DNA of 64,000 bases from Micromonospora sp. BL4 (GCF_003667505.1 NZ_RCVJ01000125.1:62001-126000); one strand, 5' to 3'; positions 1 through 8,903 are shown, counted from the first letter of the stretch. Notes: generated by a model from the letters alone, not told the origin. A program made the numbers and translations.

Positions 1-1
1 G

Positions 2-2563
2 GGCATGGGCCCGCACGGCCTGGTCATCGGCGCGACCGGGTCCGGCAAGAGCGAGCTGCTCCGTACGGTGGTGGCCGCGCTGGCGGTGACGCACTCGTCG
101 GAGGAGCTGAACTTCGTCCTGGTGGACTTCAAGGGTGGCGCGACGTTCGCCTCGCTGGAGGCGTTGCCGCACACCAGCGCGGTGATCACCAACCTGGCCG
201 ACGAGCTGCCGCTGGTCGACCGGATGCGCGACGCGCTCGCGGGCGAGATGGTGCGCCGGCAGGAGCTGCTGCGGGCGGCCGGCAACTACGTCTCCCGCTT
301 CGAGTACGAGAAGGCCCGGGCGGCCGGTGAGCCGCTGGCGCCGATGCCCAGCCTGCTGATCATCTGTGACGAGTTCAGCGAGCTGCTCGCCGCGAAGCCC
401 GACTTCATCGACCTGTTCGTGATGATCGGCCGGCTGGGCCGGTCGCTCGGCGTGCACCTGCTGCTGGCCAGCCAGCGGCTGGAGGAGGGCAAGCTGCGCG
501 GCCTGGACACCCACCTGTCGTACCGGATCGGTCTGCGCACCTTCTCCGCCGTGGAGAGCCGGATCGTGCTCGGCGTGCCGGACGCGTACGAGCTGCCGAA
601 CGCGCCGGGCCACGGCTACCTCAAGACGGACACCAGCACGATGCTGCGGTTCCGGGCCGCGTACGTGTCGGGGCCGTACCGGGCGCCGGGGCAGCAGGCG
701 TCCGCGTCGCAGGCCCTGGTGCAGCGCCGGATCGTGCCGTACGGCGTCGACTTCATGCCCGCGCAGGCCCCGCAGGTGCCGGTGGACACCGCGCCGGAGC
801 CGGAGCAGCCGGCCGACGGCAAGGCCGTGGCGATGCTCGACGTGCTGATCGACCAGCTCAAGGGCCGGGGCCGGCCGGCGCACCAGGTGTGGCTGCCACC
901 GCTGGCCGACCCGCCGAGCCTCGGTGAGCTGCTCGGCCAGTTGGCCGTCGACCCGACGTACGGGCTGTGCACCGCGTCCTGGCCGGGCCGGGGACGGCTC
1001 ACCGTGCCGGTCGGCGTGGTGGACCGCCCGTACGAGCAGCGCCGCGACCCGATGATGGTGGAGCTGGCCGGCGCCGGCGGCAACGTGGTCATCGTCGGCC
1101 GCTCACTCAGCGGCAAGAGCACGATGCTGCGTTCCCTGCTCGCCTCGCTGGCGCTCACGCACACCCCGCGCGAGGTGCAGTTCTTCTGCCTGGACTTCGG
1201 CGGTGGAGCACTGCGCAGCCTGGAGCGGCTGCCGCACATGTCCGGGGTGGCCGGCCGGCGGGACGTCGAGGCGGTGCGCCGCACGGTGGCCGAGGTGGTG
1301 GCCGTCCTGGACGAACGGGAGGCGCGCTTCGCCCAGCACGGCATCGACTCGGTGGCGAGCTACCGCCGCCGGAGGGCCGCCGGCGAGTTCGCCGACGACC
1401 CGTTCGGCGACGTCTTCCTGGTGGTGGACGGCTGGAACACCCTGCGCCAGGACTACGAGGAGCTGGAGCAGACCATCACCACGCTGGCCAACCGGGGCCT
1501 CGGCTTCGGTGTGCACGTGGTGCTCACCGCGGTGCGCTGGGCGGAGATCCGGATCAACATGCGGGACCTGCTCGGCACCAAGCTGGAGCTGCGGCTGGGT
1601 GACGCGTCGGAGTCCGAGATCGACCGCCGCGCGGCGACGAACGTGCCGGAGAAGGCGCCCGGTCGCGGTCTGACCCGCGACAAGCTGCACTTCCTGACCG
1701 CCATCTCGCGGATCGACGGCCGCCGGGACATCGAGGACCTCAGCGAGGCGTCGATCGCCCTGGCGGGGCACGTGGCGGCCAACTGGCCGGGCCGGCCGGC
1801 GCCGAAGGTGCGGCTGCTGCCGCGCCGGCTGCCCGTGGCCGAGCTGGCCCGGATCATCGACCGGTCGGCGCCCGGCCTGCCGATCGGTGTCAACGAGTCG
1901 GCGCTCGCGCCGGTCTACCTGGACCTGGCCAACGAGCCGCACCTGACGGTCTTCGGCGATGCCGAGTGCGGCAAGACCAACCTGCTGCGGCTGATCGCCC
2001 GGGGCATCACCGAGCGGTACACGCCCGCGCAGGCCCGGCTGGTTATCGCTGACTACCGGCGCGGTCTGCTGGGCGTCGTGGAGGGCGACCACCTGCTGGA
2101 CTACGCCCCGTCCAACCAGGCGTTCGCCCAGGGTCTCGGTTCGATCCGCAGCGCGCTGTCCAACCGGCTGCCCGGCCCGGACGTCACCACCGCGCAGCTG
2201 CGGGACCGCAGCTGGTGGAAGGGCCCGGACCTGTACATCCTGGTGGACGACTACGACCTGGTGGCGTCCGGCGGCAGCAATCCGCTCAGCGCCCTGCAGG
2301 AGCTGCTGCCGCAGGCCCGCGACATCGGCCTGCACCTGATCATCACGCGTCGGGTCGGCGGCGTGTCCCGGGCGCTCTACGAGCCGGTGCTGCAACGGCT
2401 GCGCGAGTTGGACTCGCCCGGCCTGCTGATGTCCGGCAACCGGGAGGAGGGTGCGGTCTTCGGCACGTTGCGACCGAGCCCGCAGCCACCCGGCCGGGGC
2501 ACTCTCGTCCGCCGTCGGGACGGCCAGCAGCTGATCCAGACCGCCTGGTCCGAGCCGTCCTGA
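2..2563 (+). CDS. eccC: Type VII secretion ATPase EccC, C-terminal part (5' truncated by window)
   Basis: This is the hexameric FtsK/SpoIIIE-type ATPase that recognises WXG100 substrates and energises ESX secretion at the cytoplasmic membrane. Three nucleotide-binding modules are visible. The first has Walker A GATGSGKS near residue 10 and Walker B LLIICDE. The second has GRSLSGKST and VFLVVDG. The third has GDAECGKT and LYILVDD. The reading frame is open at the window edge, so the membrane-anchored N-terminus, and perhaps the rest of the gene, lies upstream. An internal ATG at position 5 should not be read as the start. It lies about 340 bp before the two WXG100 genes on the same strand, as expected for an ESX locus. 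A split EccCa/EccCb arrangement cannot be excluded. Confidence 0.93.
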   Translation, partial: GMGPHGLVIGATGSGKSELLRTVVAALAVTHSSEELNFVLVDFKGGATFASLEALPHTSAVITNLADELPLVDRMRDALAGEMVRRQELLRAAGNYVSRFEYEKARAAGEPLAPMPSLLIICDEFSELLAAKPDFIDLFVMIGRLGRSLGVHLLLASQRLEEGKLRGLDTHLSYRIGLRTFSAVESRIVLGVPDAYELPNAPGHGYLKTDTSTMLRFRAAYVSGPYRAPGQQASASQALVQRRIVPYGVDFMPAQAPQVPVDTAPEPEQPADGKAVAMLDVLIDQLKGRGRPAHQVWLPPLADPPSLGELLGQLAVDPTYGLCTASWPGRGRLTVPVGVVDRPYEQRRDPMMVELAGAGGNVVIVGRSLSGKSTMLRSLLASLALTHTPREVQFFCLDFGGGALRSLERLPHMSGVAGRRDVEAVRRTVAEVVAVLDEREARFAQHGIDSVASYRRRRAAGEFADDPFGDVFLVVDGWNTLRQDYEELEQTITTLANRGLGFGVHVVLTAVRWAEIRINMRDLLGTKLELRLGDASESEIDRRAATNVPEKAPGRGLTRDKLHFLTAISRIDGRRDIEDLSEASIALAGHVAANWPGRPAPKVRLLPRRLPVAELARIIDRSAPGLPIGVNESALAPVYLDLANEPHLTVFGDAECGKTNLLRLIARGITERYTPAQARLVIADYRRGLLGVVEGDHLLDYAPSNQAFAQGLGSIRSALSNRLPGPDVTTAQLRDRSWWKGPDLYILVDDYDLVASGGSNPLSALQELLPQARDIGLHLIITRRVGGVSRALYEPVLQRLRELDSPGLLMSGNREEGAVFGTLRPSPQPPGRGTLVRRRDGQQLIQTAWSEPS

Positions 2564-2906
2564 CGAGGGTCGGTTCGGGCCGGGCCGGTCCGGTCCACGC
2601 CAGCGGGTGGTTCGCCGGCGTCGCCGGCTCGTGATGGGCGGATCGCGGCCGTGTCGGATTCCCGTCCGGTCGGGCCGCCAGGGCCGCGTTGCTGGTGGTC
2701 AGCGTGGGGAGTCAGGTCCCGCCGTGCTCCTGGTGGCGTGACCCGATTCACCACTATCCATCGAACGCGGCCGGTCAGGGCTGCGCGGGCTGGACCGGTT
2801 CCGCTACGGTCTTCACTGGAGTGTCCGTCGGTGGGGTGTTGCTGCCTTGCCGCGGGGGAGGGGCGCGGCAAAGCCGCCGCCACAACATGACGGAAGGGTG
2901 TGAAGC
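2564..2906 (+). promoter_or_regulatory. Non-coding leader between eccC and the WXG100 pair
   Basis: No convincing gene is present in these 343 bases. Just before the first WXG100 gene there is an 8-bp stem (arms 2847-2854 and 2864-2871) with a purine-rich loop, followed by a Shine-Dalgarno-like GGAAGGG about 10 nt upstream of the ATG at 2907. The stretch probably carries the promoter and structured 5' leader of the esx genes, but no clear -35/-10 pair can be named. Confidence 0.4.
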
Positions 2907-3215
2907 ATGGCGTTCGAGGTCGAAGCTGCGACTCTGCATACCGCCGCGAGTGACGTGCGGTCCACGCGCAGCGAGGTCGACGGCGAGCTGAAGAAGCTGT
3001 GGAACGTAGTCGACGACCTGGCCATGGCGTGGAAGGGTCAGGCGTCCACTGGTTTCCAGTCGCTCATGCAGCGTTGGAACGAGGACACCGTCAACCTGCT
3101 GACGGCGATGGACAGCATCGCTGACCTGCTCGACAAGTCGGGTACGACGCACCAGGTCAACGACGAAGAGCAGCAGCAGATGCTGGACAAGTTCCACTCT
3201 GCTCTCAACCCGTGA
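2907..3215 (+). CDS. esxB: WXG100 family protein (EsxB/CFP-10-like)
   Basis: A 102-residue helical-hairpin protein of the WXG100 family, secreted as a dimer by ESX machines. The diagnostic turn W-K-G lies in AWKGQASTGF near residue 43, flanked by two long amphipathic helices. The length is typical (about 100 residues). The C-terminus lacks an obvious YxxxD/E secretion motif, whereas the next gene has one, which fits a heterodimer in which only one partner carries the signal. The start at 2907 is set by GGAAGGG and by the family-typical N-terminus. It is followed 25 bp later by its likely partner. The B designation rests on gene order and is tentative. Confidence 0.9.
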   Translation: MAFEVEAATLHTAASDVRSTRSEVDGELKKLWNVVDDLAMAWKGQASTGFQSLMQRWNEDTVNLLTAMDSIADLLDKSGTTHQVNDEEQQQMLDKFHSALNP

Positions 3216-3240
3216 TCCGTAGTTAGCAGAGGAGGAAATC

Positions 3241-3519
3241 GTGACGATCAAAGTTGACTACGCGGTCCTCGAGAGCAGCAACCAGCAGATGCAGGCCATC
3301 TCGAAGACCATCGACGAGAAGCTGGACACGCTGCGGTCGATGCTGTCCAAGCTCCAGTGGGACGGCGAGGACCGGGCCGCCTACGAGCAGCACCAGGCGA
3401 AGTGGGACTCGTCGGTCCGGGACATCAACCGGATCCTGAACGAGATCGGCGGCGCCGTCGGCATCGCCCGCGAGAACTACGTCTCCACCGAGATGAGCAA
3501 CGCCAAGGTGTGGGGCTGA
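3241..3519 (+). CDS. esxA: WXG100 family protein (EsxA/ESAT-6-like)
   Basis: A 92-residue WXG100 protein, the second half of the esx pair. The W-D-G turn (QWDGED) is near residue 40. The C-terminal tail carries YVSTE, which matches the YxxxD/E signal recognised by EccC. The GTG start is supported by a strong AGAGGAGG ribosome-binding site about 5 nt upstream. It probably folds with the preceding protein as an antiparallel four-helix bundle and is exported. A perfect 17-bp hairpin follows 12 nt after the stop, so the pair may be expressed more strongly than the protease gene behind it. Confidence 0.9.
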   Translation: MTIKVDYAVLESSNQQMQAISKTIDEKLDTLRSMLSKLQWDGEDRAAYEQHQAKWDSSVRDINRILNEIGGAVGIARENYVSTEMSNAKVWG

Positions 3520-3531
3520 GACAATCACCGG

Positions 3532-3568
3532 TGCGGCTCCGGTCCGGTTCGACCGGACCGGAGCCGCA
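3532..3568 (+). terminator. Perfect 17-bp hairpin between esxA and the mycosin gene
   Basis: Arms 3532-3548 and 3552-3568 are exact reverse complements around a 3-nt loop, starting 12 nt after the esxA stop. There is no T-tract. It could be an attenuator or 3' mRNA stabiliser for the esx pair rather than a full terminator, since the downstream genes run in the same direction with good ribosome-binding sites. Confidence 0.7.
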
Positions 3569-3602
3569 TTGCGTTGGCGTCGACACAGGTTCTGGGAGAG
3601 CG

Positions 3603-5096
3603 ATGGGTACGGGGAAGTCTTACCGTTCGGCGCGGGTCACCGCCGCGGCCGTGCTGGCGTTGTGTGCCGCGATGGCCTCTGCCGTGGCCCCGGCACCCGC
3701 CCAGGCCGCCGACACGGTCCGTGGCCTGCAGTGGTATCTCGACTCGCTGAAGATCCCCCAGGCGCACAAGGTCACCAAGGGCAAGGGCGTGGTGGTCGCC
3801 GTCATCGACTCCGGTGTGGACCCGTCGCACCCTGACCTGCGTGGTCAGGTGCTGTCGGGGCACGGCGTGAACGCTGCCGCCGCTCCGGACGGGCGGCGCG
3901 ACGACGACGCGGAGTCTGGGCACGGCACCTCGATGGCCGGCATCATCGCCGGCCGTGGCGGGAGCGCGACGCGGGAGTTGGGCATCGCCCCGGCCGCGAA
4001 GATCCTCCCGGTCTCCATGGGGCCCCGTGCGGCCGGCATCGACATGGTCCTCGCGATCCGCTGGGCGGCGGACGCGGGCGCCGACGTCATCAACATCTCC
4101 TACGGTGGCGACCCGGCCCGGCCCGACCCGGACCTGACGGACGCCGTCAAGTACGCGTTGGGCAAGGACGCGGTGGTGGTCGTCTCCGCCGGAAACGTCG
4201 AGGAGGGCGACCGTCAGGTCACCCTTCCGGCCAACATCCCCGGCGTGGTCGCCGTCTCGGGGCTGGACAAGCGCGGTGGCTTCTTCGCAGGCTCGGTGCA
4301 GGGCCCGGAGATCGTGCTCGCCGCGCCCATGGAGAGCATCATCGGGCCGGCGCCCAAGGCGGTCTCGCCGAACGGCTACACGGTGGCCAGCGGGACCAGC
4401 TCGGCGGCCGCCATCCTCTCCGGGGTGGCGGCGCTGGTTCGGGCGAAGTATCCGAACCTCGACGCGGCCAACGTCATCAACCGGCTGGTCAAGACCGCTC
4501 GCGATGCCGGGCCGGCCGGTCGGGACCCGCAGTTCGGCTTCGGCGCCGTCGACCCGCTCGCCGCGTTGACCCGCTCGGTGCCGGCGGTGACGGCCAATCC
4601 GCTGCTGGAGGGCGCGGCGGCCGACCCGAACCGGCCCGGCGGTGCCGCCCGGCCCGGCGACGACGACGGCCCGGCGGTCGAGTTCGGAGTCAGCAACAGG
4701 GCCGGCGCCATCGTTCAGGTGGTGCTCTGCCTGGCTGTGCCGATTGTCGCGCTGGTCATCCTGCTGGTGGTGCTGCGGCGGCGTAAGCGGCGCGCGCCGG
4801 CGGCTGTCGGCGGCCCGCTTCCCGGCCCACCGGGGCCGCCGCCCGGTTGGCCCGCGGGTCCGCCCGGGTGGCCGACGCCAGCGGGTCAGGCCCCACCTCA
4901 GTACTCCGGCCCGGGCTACGGTCCGCCGCCGGGCCAGCCGGCGCCGGGGTATCCGCCGCCGGGCTATCCGCCGGCTCAACCCGCGCCGGGCTACCCGCCG
5001 GCTCCGGCCGCGCCGGCGCCGCCGTCGGGCGGCCCCGGTTGGCCGGGTGCCGGCCCGGGGCAGGCTCCACCGCCATCCGGCCCACAGCAGCAGTGA
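3603..5096 (+). CDS. mycP: Type VII secretion-associated serine protease mycosin with proline-rich tail
   Basis: A membrane-anchored subtilisin-family (S8) protease of the ESX system, 497 residues. A signal peptide of about 36 residues ends at AQAA. The catalytic triad is visible: Asp69 in VAVIDSG, His107 in SGHGTS and Ser266 in GTSSAA. A single membrane segment lies around residues 365-385 and is followed by RRRK. Unusually, a tail of about 110 residues rich in Pro, Gly and Tyr follows the membrane helix, which should place it in the cytoplasm; standard mycosins end soon after the helix. The ATG at 3603 is chosen for its GGGAGAG site and the signal peptide; the frame is open upstream but overlaps esxA. 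Confidence 0.9.
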   Translation: MGTGKSYRSARVTAAAVLALCAAMASAVAPAPAQAADTVRGLQWYLDSLKIPQAHKVTKGKGVVVAVIDSGVDPSHPDLRGQVLSGHGVNAAAAPDGRRDDDAESGHGTSMAGIIAGRGGSATRELGIAPAAKILPVSMGPRAAGIDMVLAIRWAADAGADVINISYGGDPARPDPDLTDAVKYALGKDAVVVVSAGNVEEGDRQVTLPANIPGVVAVSGLDKRGGFFAGSVQGPEIVLAAPMESIIGPAPKAVSPNGYTVASGTSSAAAILSGVAALVRAKYPNLDAANVINRLVKTARDAGPAGRDPQFGFGAVDPLAALTRSVPAVTANPLLEGAAADPNRPGGAARPGDDDGPAVEFGVSNRAGAIVQVVLCLAVPIVALVILLVVLRRRKRRAPAAVGGPLPGPPGPPPGWPAGPPGWPTPAGQAPPQYSGPGYGPPPGQPAPGYPPPGYPPAQPAPGYPPAPAAPAPPSGGPGWPGAGPGQAPPPSGPQQQ

Positions 5097-5133
5097 GCGC
5101 GGACCACCAGTCAGGTTTTCGGGGAGGGGACCG

Positions 5134-5697
5134 ATGACGGACGACACGACCAAGCAGCCGGAACGGTTCGAGACAGACAACATCTACATCCCGGTTCCGA
5201 TGGGCGCGGTGCCGACGCCGGGTCTGGCCGTGACCGGCTTCGAGATCGACAACGTCAACCACGCCGCGACGCCGAAGGGGCTGGTCACCGCGCCCGGCGA
5301 GGCCGGTGTCAAGACCGAGTGGGACGCCACCAGCCTGGACTCGGCCATCAACTGGCTGGAGACCCATGCGGCGTACCTGAACAAGCTCTCCTACGACATG
5401 GTCGACATCCAGGACCTGATGGGTGGCGCCGCCGCTGGCGCCGCGGCCGGTGCGCCCGGCCAGGCGAGCCCGCTCGGTGGCTTCGACTGGGCCAGCCGGT
5501 TGGCCGCCAAGCATCAGGGCCTCTACCAGGGCACCGAGAGCGGCGTCCGGCGGCTCTCCCAGAGCCTCTACGACGCGGCGGAGGCACTGCGTCAGGTCAA
5601 GGAGAACTACGAGACGGCGGAGCATGCCAACGCGATGTCCGCCGCCGACATGCAGCGGGTCTTCGGCGACGTGGCCGGCAACGGCGACGGTCGCTAG
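5134..5697 (+). CDS. ESX-locus helical protein with YxxxE motif, possible secreted substrate
   Basis: A 187-residue protein I cannot assign to a named family. The N-terminal 60 residues are polar. Two alpha-helical stretches follow, with an Ala/Gly-rich linker (about residues 100-115) between them. The second helix contains YETAE, which matches the YxxxD/E type VII export signal. It lies 37 bp after the mycosin gene and 17 bp before a WXG100-like gene, each with a GGGGAGG-type ribosome-binding site, so the three genes are probably one operon. The likely role is a secreted or chaperone-like partner of the next protein. This is inferred from position, helicity and the motif. Confidence 0.7.
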   Translation: MTDDTTKQPERFETDNIYIPVPMGAVPTPGLAVTGFEIDNVNHAATPKGLVTAPGEAGVKTEWDATSLDSAINWLETHAAYLNKLSYDMVDIQDLMGGAAAGAAAGAPGQASPLGGFDWASRLAAKHQGLYQGTESGVRRLSQSLYDAAEALRQVKENYETAEHANAMSAADMQRVFGDVAGNGDGR

Positions 5698-5714
5698 AAC
5701 GGGGAGGACGGCAG

Positions 5715-6974
5715 ATGGGCCTGAGCTGGGAAGAGATGTGCCAGAAGGTCGTCATCGACGGCCGACCGGGTGACGTGGAGAGCGCCGCCCTTGGCTGGGA
5801 ACAGCTGATCAAGAATCTCAACAACGTCAAGCAGAGTCTCGACACCAACATCAAGGACCTGGGCACGGTCTGGAAGGGCCCGGCGTACGAGGCGTTCAAG
5901 GGTCACGTCGAGCAGATCGCCAAGGACACCGGCAACATCGTGGCGGACGCCGAGAAGGGCACTGGCATCGTCCAGTCGCTCAAGAGCGCCGCGGAGAAGC
6001 TCACCGCCGCCCAGCGGGACTTCCCGGTGCCGGCGACCTGCGTCAACGACGTGCTGGAGGCGCGGAACGCCAAGCTGACCCTCAGCGTGGGCTTCTTCGA
6101 GGCCAAGGTGGCCCCAGACTTCCTCGGCTGGTTGGATCCGGTGACCGCGGTCGCCGACTGGATCAACGACCGGTCCGAGGAGGCGGCGGGCGTCTACCAG
6201 CGGGTCAGTGGCGACTACCAGAACATCGCCCCGGGCACCCCGGGTGATGCGAGCGGCTTCGAGAACAAGACACCGAAGACCGAGATTCCGAAGCTGGACA
6301 ACGGTGGCGGCGGCGGTGGCGGGATCGGCAGCGTACCGGACATCGGCGGCAAACCGTCCGTCGGCGACCTGGGCGCCAAGCCCTCGATCGACGCCAACGG
6401 CATGCCGGACACCGGCAACCTGCCCGGCGGCTCCGGCACGCACCCCGACCTCTCCGGCGGGTACGACACCGGTTCGGGTGGTGGCTACCCCGGCACCGGT
6501 GGGGTGCCGGGCACCGGCGGTCTGGAGGACGACTACAGCAGCGGCCTCGCGGGTGCCGGCGGCGGTGGCACACCGGGTCTCGGCTCCGGTCTGGGGGGCG
6601 GTGGCCTGGGCTCCTCGGGCCTGGGCGGCGCCGGTGGGCTCGGCAGCGGCGGCGGCGGCTTGAGCGGCGGCGGCGCTGGTGCCGGCGTTCTCGCGGGTGG
6701 CGGCGCACTCGGGCGGGCGGTCTCCCCCAACATGGGCCCGATGATGGGTGGTGGCGCGACCGCCACCACCACGGCCGGCGCAGGTCGGGGCGCGACGGGT
6801 GCCGGGGCCGGCGGCCGGGGTGCGGGTGCCCGAGGCGCGGGTGCGATGGCCGGGATGGGCGCCGGTGCGGGCGCCGGCTACGGCGAGGAGGAGGCTCCCC
6901 GCAACACCTGGCTGGAAGAGGACGAGGACGTGTGGGGCGCGGACGGCGGTGGCACTTCCGGCGTCCTGCGCTGA
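5715..6974 (+). CDS. Large WXG100-like protein with glycine-rich C-terminal domain
   Basis: A 419-residue protein. The first 100 residues are helical with a W-K-G turn (TVWKGPAYEAF), typical of WXG100 proteins; a further helical segment follows to about residue 175. From about residue 195 to 400 the protein is low-complexity Gly/Ala/Ser-rich, ending in an acidic segment. Long WXG100 proteins with a disordered tail are common ESX substrates, comparable in layout to mycobacterial EspB, though homology is not claimed. The start at 5715 follows GGGGAGGAC. It is the last gene of the operon and ends at a strong hairpin. Confidence 0.75.
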   Translation: MGLSWEEMCQKVVIDGRPGDVESAALGWEQLIKNLNNVKQSLDTNIKDLGTVWKGPAYEAFKGHVEQIAKDTGNIVADAEKGTGIVQSLKSAAEKLTAAQRDFPVPATCVNDVLEARNAKLTLSVGFFEAKVAPDFLGWLDPVTAVADWINDRSEEAAGVYQRVSGDYQNIAPGTPGDASGFENKTPKTEIPKLDNGGGGGGGIGSVPDIGGKPSVGDLGAKPSIDANGMPDTGNLPGGSGTHPDLSGGYDTGSGGGYPGTGGVPGTGGLEDDYSSGLAGAGGGGTPGLGSGLGGGGLGSSGLGGAGGLGSGGGGLSGGGAGAGVLAGGGALGRAVSPNMGPMMGGGATATTTAGAGRGATGAGAGGRGAGARGAGAMAGMGAGAGAGYGEEEAPRNTWLEEDEDVWGADGGGTSGVLR

Positions 6975-6983
6975 TCGTCGGGA

Positions 6984-7024
6984 CACCACGGCACCGGCGG
7001 GGACGCCCCGTCGGTGCCGTGGTG
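6984..7024. terminator. Bidirectional GC-rich terminator hairpin
   Basis: Arms 6984-7002 and 7006-7024 pair over 19 positions with one G-U and a 3-nt loop. It sits between the convergent ends of the glycine-rich ESX gene and the second mycosin gene. Confidence 0.75.
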
Positions 7025-7070
7025 CGTACGACCACCGGAGGCCGTGTCAGGCCCGCTCAACCGGCGTCGG

Positions 7071-8312
7071 TCAGTTGGTGACCGGCGAGTCGGTGCGCCG
7101 GCCCGGGCGCCAGCCGCGCCGGCGGCCTCGGATCAGGATCGGCCGGGCGGCCAGCAGCAGCACGGCGAGCAGGCCGCCGACCGCGGCGGCCCAGATCGCG
7201 ACGGTGCGTTGCCAGCTCAGCGGGTCGTCCGACCGGTCGGGCGCCGGGAGCTTGCCGGCGGGCGGATCGGTGCGGGTGCCGAGCAGGCTCGACACGGCTC
7301 GGTACGGGTTGACCACTCCGTAACCGACCTCCCCGTTGTGCCCGTTCGGCGGGTTGTCCGCCGTCCGTTCCAGCCGCTCGGCGACCTGGTACGGATCGAG
7401 GTCCGGATGGGCGGCCCGGACCAGCGCGGCCACTCCTGACACGTACGCGGCGGCGAAGCTGGTGCCGCCGGTCGGCTCGGCGCGGTAGCCCTCTCCGCGC
7501 GGGGCCGGGCCGACGATGTTCAACCCCGGCGCGGCGACGTCGACGTAGGCGCCGCTCACCGAGGTGTCGACGTGGCCGCCCTGCTCGTTCACGCCGGCGA
7601 CCGCGATCACGCCGTCGTACGCGGCCGGGTAGCCAGTCTTGTCCTGCTGCTGCTCCTGCCGGTTGCCGGCAGCGGCGACCAGCACTACCCGCTTCGCGAG
7701 CGCGTTCTTGACCGCCTCCTCCAGTTCGGGGCGGGGCAGCGTCACCAGGGACAGGTTGATCACGTCGGCGCCCTGCTCGACGGCGTAGTCGATGGCCGCG
7801 GCGATCTGCGCGGGCAGCCCTTCGTCGTTGGTGCCCTTGGTGTCCGGCAGCACCCGGACCGGCAGGATGCGGGCCGCCGGGGCGATGCCGCTGAACGGCG
7901 TGCCGGTGCCTTCCTTGCCGGCGATGATGCCGGCGACCATCGTGCCGTGCCCGGCCTGGTCGCACTGGCCCTTGTTGGCCGGCAGGCCGTTGAAGTCCCG
8001 GCCTTCGAGCACCTGGCCCTTGAGCAGCGGGTGGGTGGCGGACACGCCGGAGTCGATGACCGCCACGGTCACGCCGGCGCCCCGGGACAGCGGCCACGCC
8101 GAGGCCGGGTCCAACCGGCGAAGCGCCCACGGCATCTCCGGTAAAGCGTCCTCGCCACCCGGGCCGCAGGTGGGCGCCGCGACGGCCGGGGAGGGTACGG
8201 CCACCAGGGCGGCGCCGAGCAGGACGGCCAGCGTTCCACTGAGGACAGCACGGACGGCACGTCCGGTACGGCGGGACGGGTCGGTCGCGCTCAACGGCAG
8301 GCATTCGCGCAC
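7071..8312 (-). CDS. mycP: Second type VII secretion-associated mycosin protease
   Basis: A second subtilisin-type mycosin, 413 residues, convergent with the ESX operon. A signal peptide ends near AVAAP (about residue 46). Asp87 is in VAVIDSG, the His is in GHGTMVAG and the Ser in GTSFAAAY. A C-terminal membrane helix around residues 372-392 is followed by a short basic tail, the usual family layout. The start is a GTG at 8312; no ATG lies in frame near the signal peptide. Two mycosins at one ESX locus suggest divided roles, for example one structural and one processing distinct substrates. That division is inference. Confidence 0.88.
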   Translation of the reverse strand: MRECLPLSATDPSRRTGRAVRAVLSGTLAVLLGAALVAVPSPAVAAPTCGPGGEDALPEMPWALRRLDPASAWPLSRGAGVTVAVIDSGVSATHPLLKGQVLEGRDFNGLPANKGQCDQAGHGTMVAGIIAGKEGTGTPFSGIAPAARILPVRVLPDTKGTNDEGLPAQIAAAIDYAVEQGADVINLSLVTLPRPELEEAVKNALAKRVVLVAAAGNRQEQQQDKTGYPAAYDGVIAVAGVNEQGGHVDTSVSGAYVDVAAPGLNIVGPAPRGEGYRAEPTGGTSFAAAYVSGVAALVRAAHPDLDPYQVAERLERTADNPPNGHNGEVGYGVVNPYRAVSSLLGTRTDPPAGKLPAPDRSDDPLSWQRTVAIWAAAVGGLLAVLLLAARPILIRGRRRGWRPGRRTDSPVTN

Positions 8313-8362
8313 CCGCAGAGATTACCGCTGTGTGCTGGCGGGCAACGGCCCGGCGACGGCGG

Positions 8363-8701
8363 TCAGGATGGGCGGGCGGCCTCCGGGGCGGGTGTCTCGG
8401 CGAAGAGCGCGAGCAGATCCCCGACCTGGCGGTCGGCCTCCGCGGGGTGCCGGAAGTGGCCGGCAGGGTTGAGGGTGTACTCGTTGCGCCGCCCGACCCG
8501 GGTGCGGTGCAGGTAGCCGCCGGCCTCCAGGTCGGCGACGATCGCCTGCGCGGCCCGCTCGGTCACGCCGACCTCGGCCGCCACGTCGCGCAGCCGCGCC
8601 GTGGGGTTGCGGCCGATGGCCAGCAGAACGTGCCCGTGGTTGGTGAGGAACGTCCAGTTCCGGCCGCCGGTGCCGCCAGCCGCCGTCGCCGTGCTCGCCA
8701 T
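8363..8701 (-). CDS. Winged-helix transcriptional regulator (MarR-like fold)
   Basis: A 112-residue DNA-binding protein. The core runs from NWTFLTNHGHVLLAIG through a helix-turn-helix (RLRDVAAEVGVTERAAQAIVADL) to a beta-hairpin wing (RVGRRNEYTLN), then a short helical tail. It resembles the MarR/ArsR-type proteins common in actinomycetes that lack an obvious ligand domain. The ATG at 8701 is preferred because the sequence upstream of it in frame looks non-coding and a GGGAGAGG lies upstream. It is divergent from the carbonic anhydrase gene, and the roughly 200-bp gap holds an AT-rich patch (about 8770-8805) that may be its promoter. The target is unknown. Confidence 0.8.
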   Translation of the reverse strand: MASTATAAGGTGGRNWTFLTNHGHVLLAIGRNPTARLRDVAAEVGVTERAAQAIVADLEAGGYLHRTRVGRRNEYTLNPAGHFRHPAEADRQVGDLLALFAETPAPEAARPS

Positions 8702-8903
8702 CGTGGGACCGCCTCTCCCGTTGGTCGACCCTGCCCTCAAGCGTCGCCCGATGACCGGCCGGGGCCAACGTATGAAATCTATATCACGCATATCTTGACG
8801 CATCTTGCGGTGCGTGTGACGGTGGAGCCCGAGTCAGCGCCTGTAGCCAGCCCGCCGAAGGCTCGGTTGAACAGGTAAAACACGTGGAGACGAGGTGCGG
8901 GCG

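Noticed and set aside
2651..2991. Small plus-strand frames between eccC and the WXG100 gene
   Set aside because: Arg/Pro/Ala-biased composition, no ribosome-binding site, and overlap with the well-supported WXG100 start.
4756..5625. Minus-strand open frame of 289 codons opposite the mycosin tail
   Set aside because: Pro/Arg/Gly-biased antisense shadow in GC-rich DNA, without ribosome-binding site or family motifs.
6301..6900. Repetitive GGC-rich tract resembling a repeat array
   Set aside because: The periodicity reflects Gly codons of the secreted protein tail; there are no spaced identical repeats as in CRISPR.
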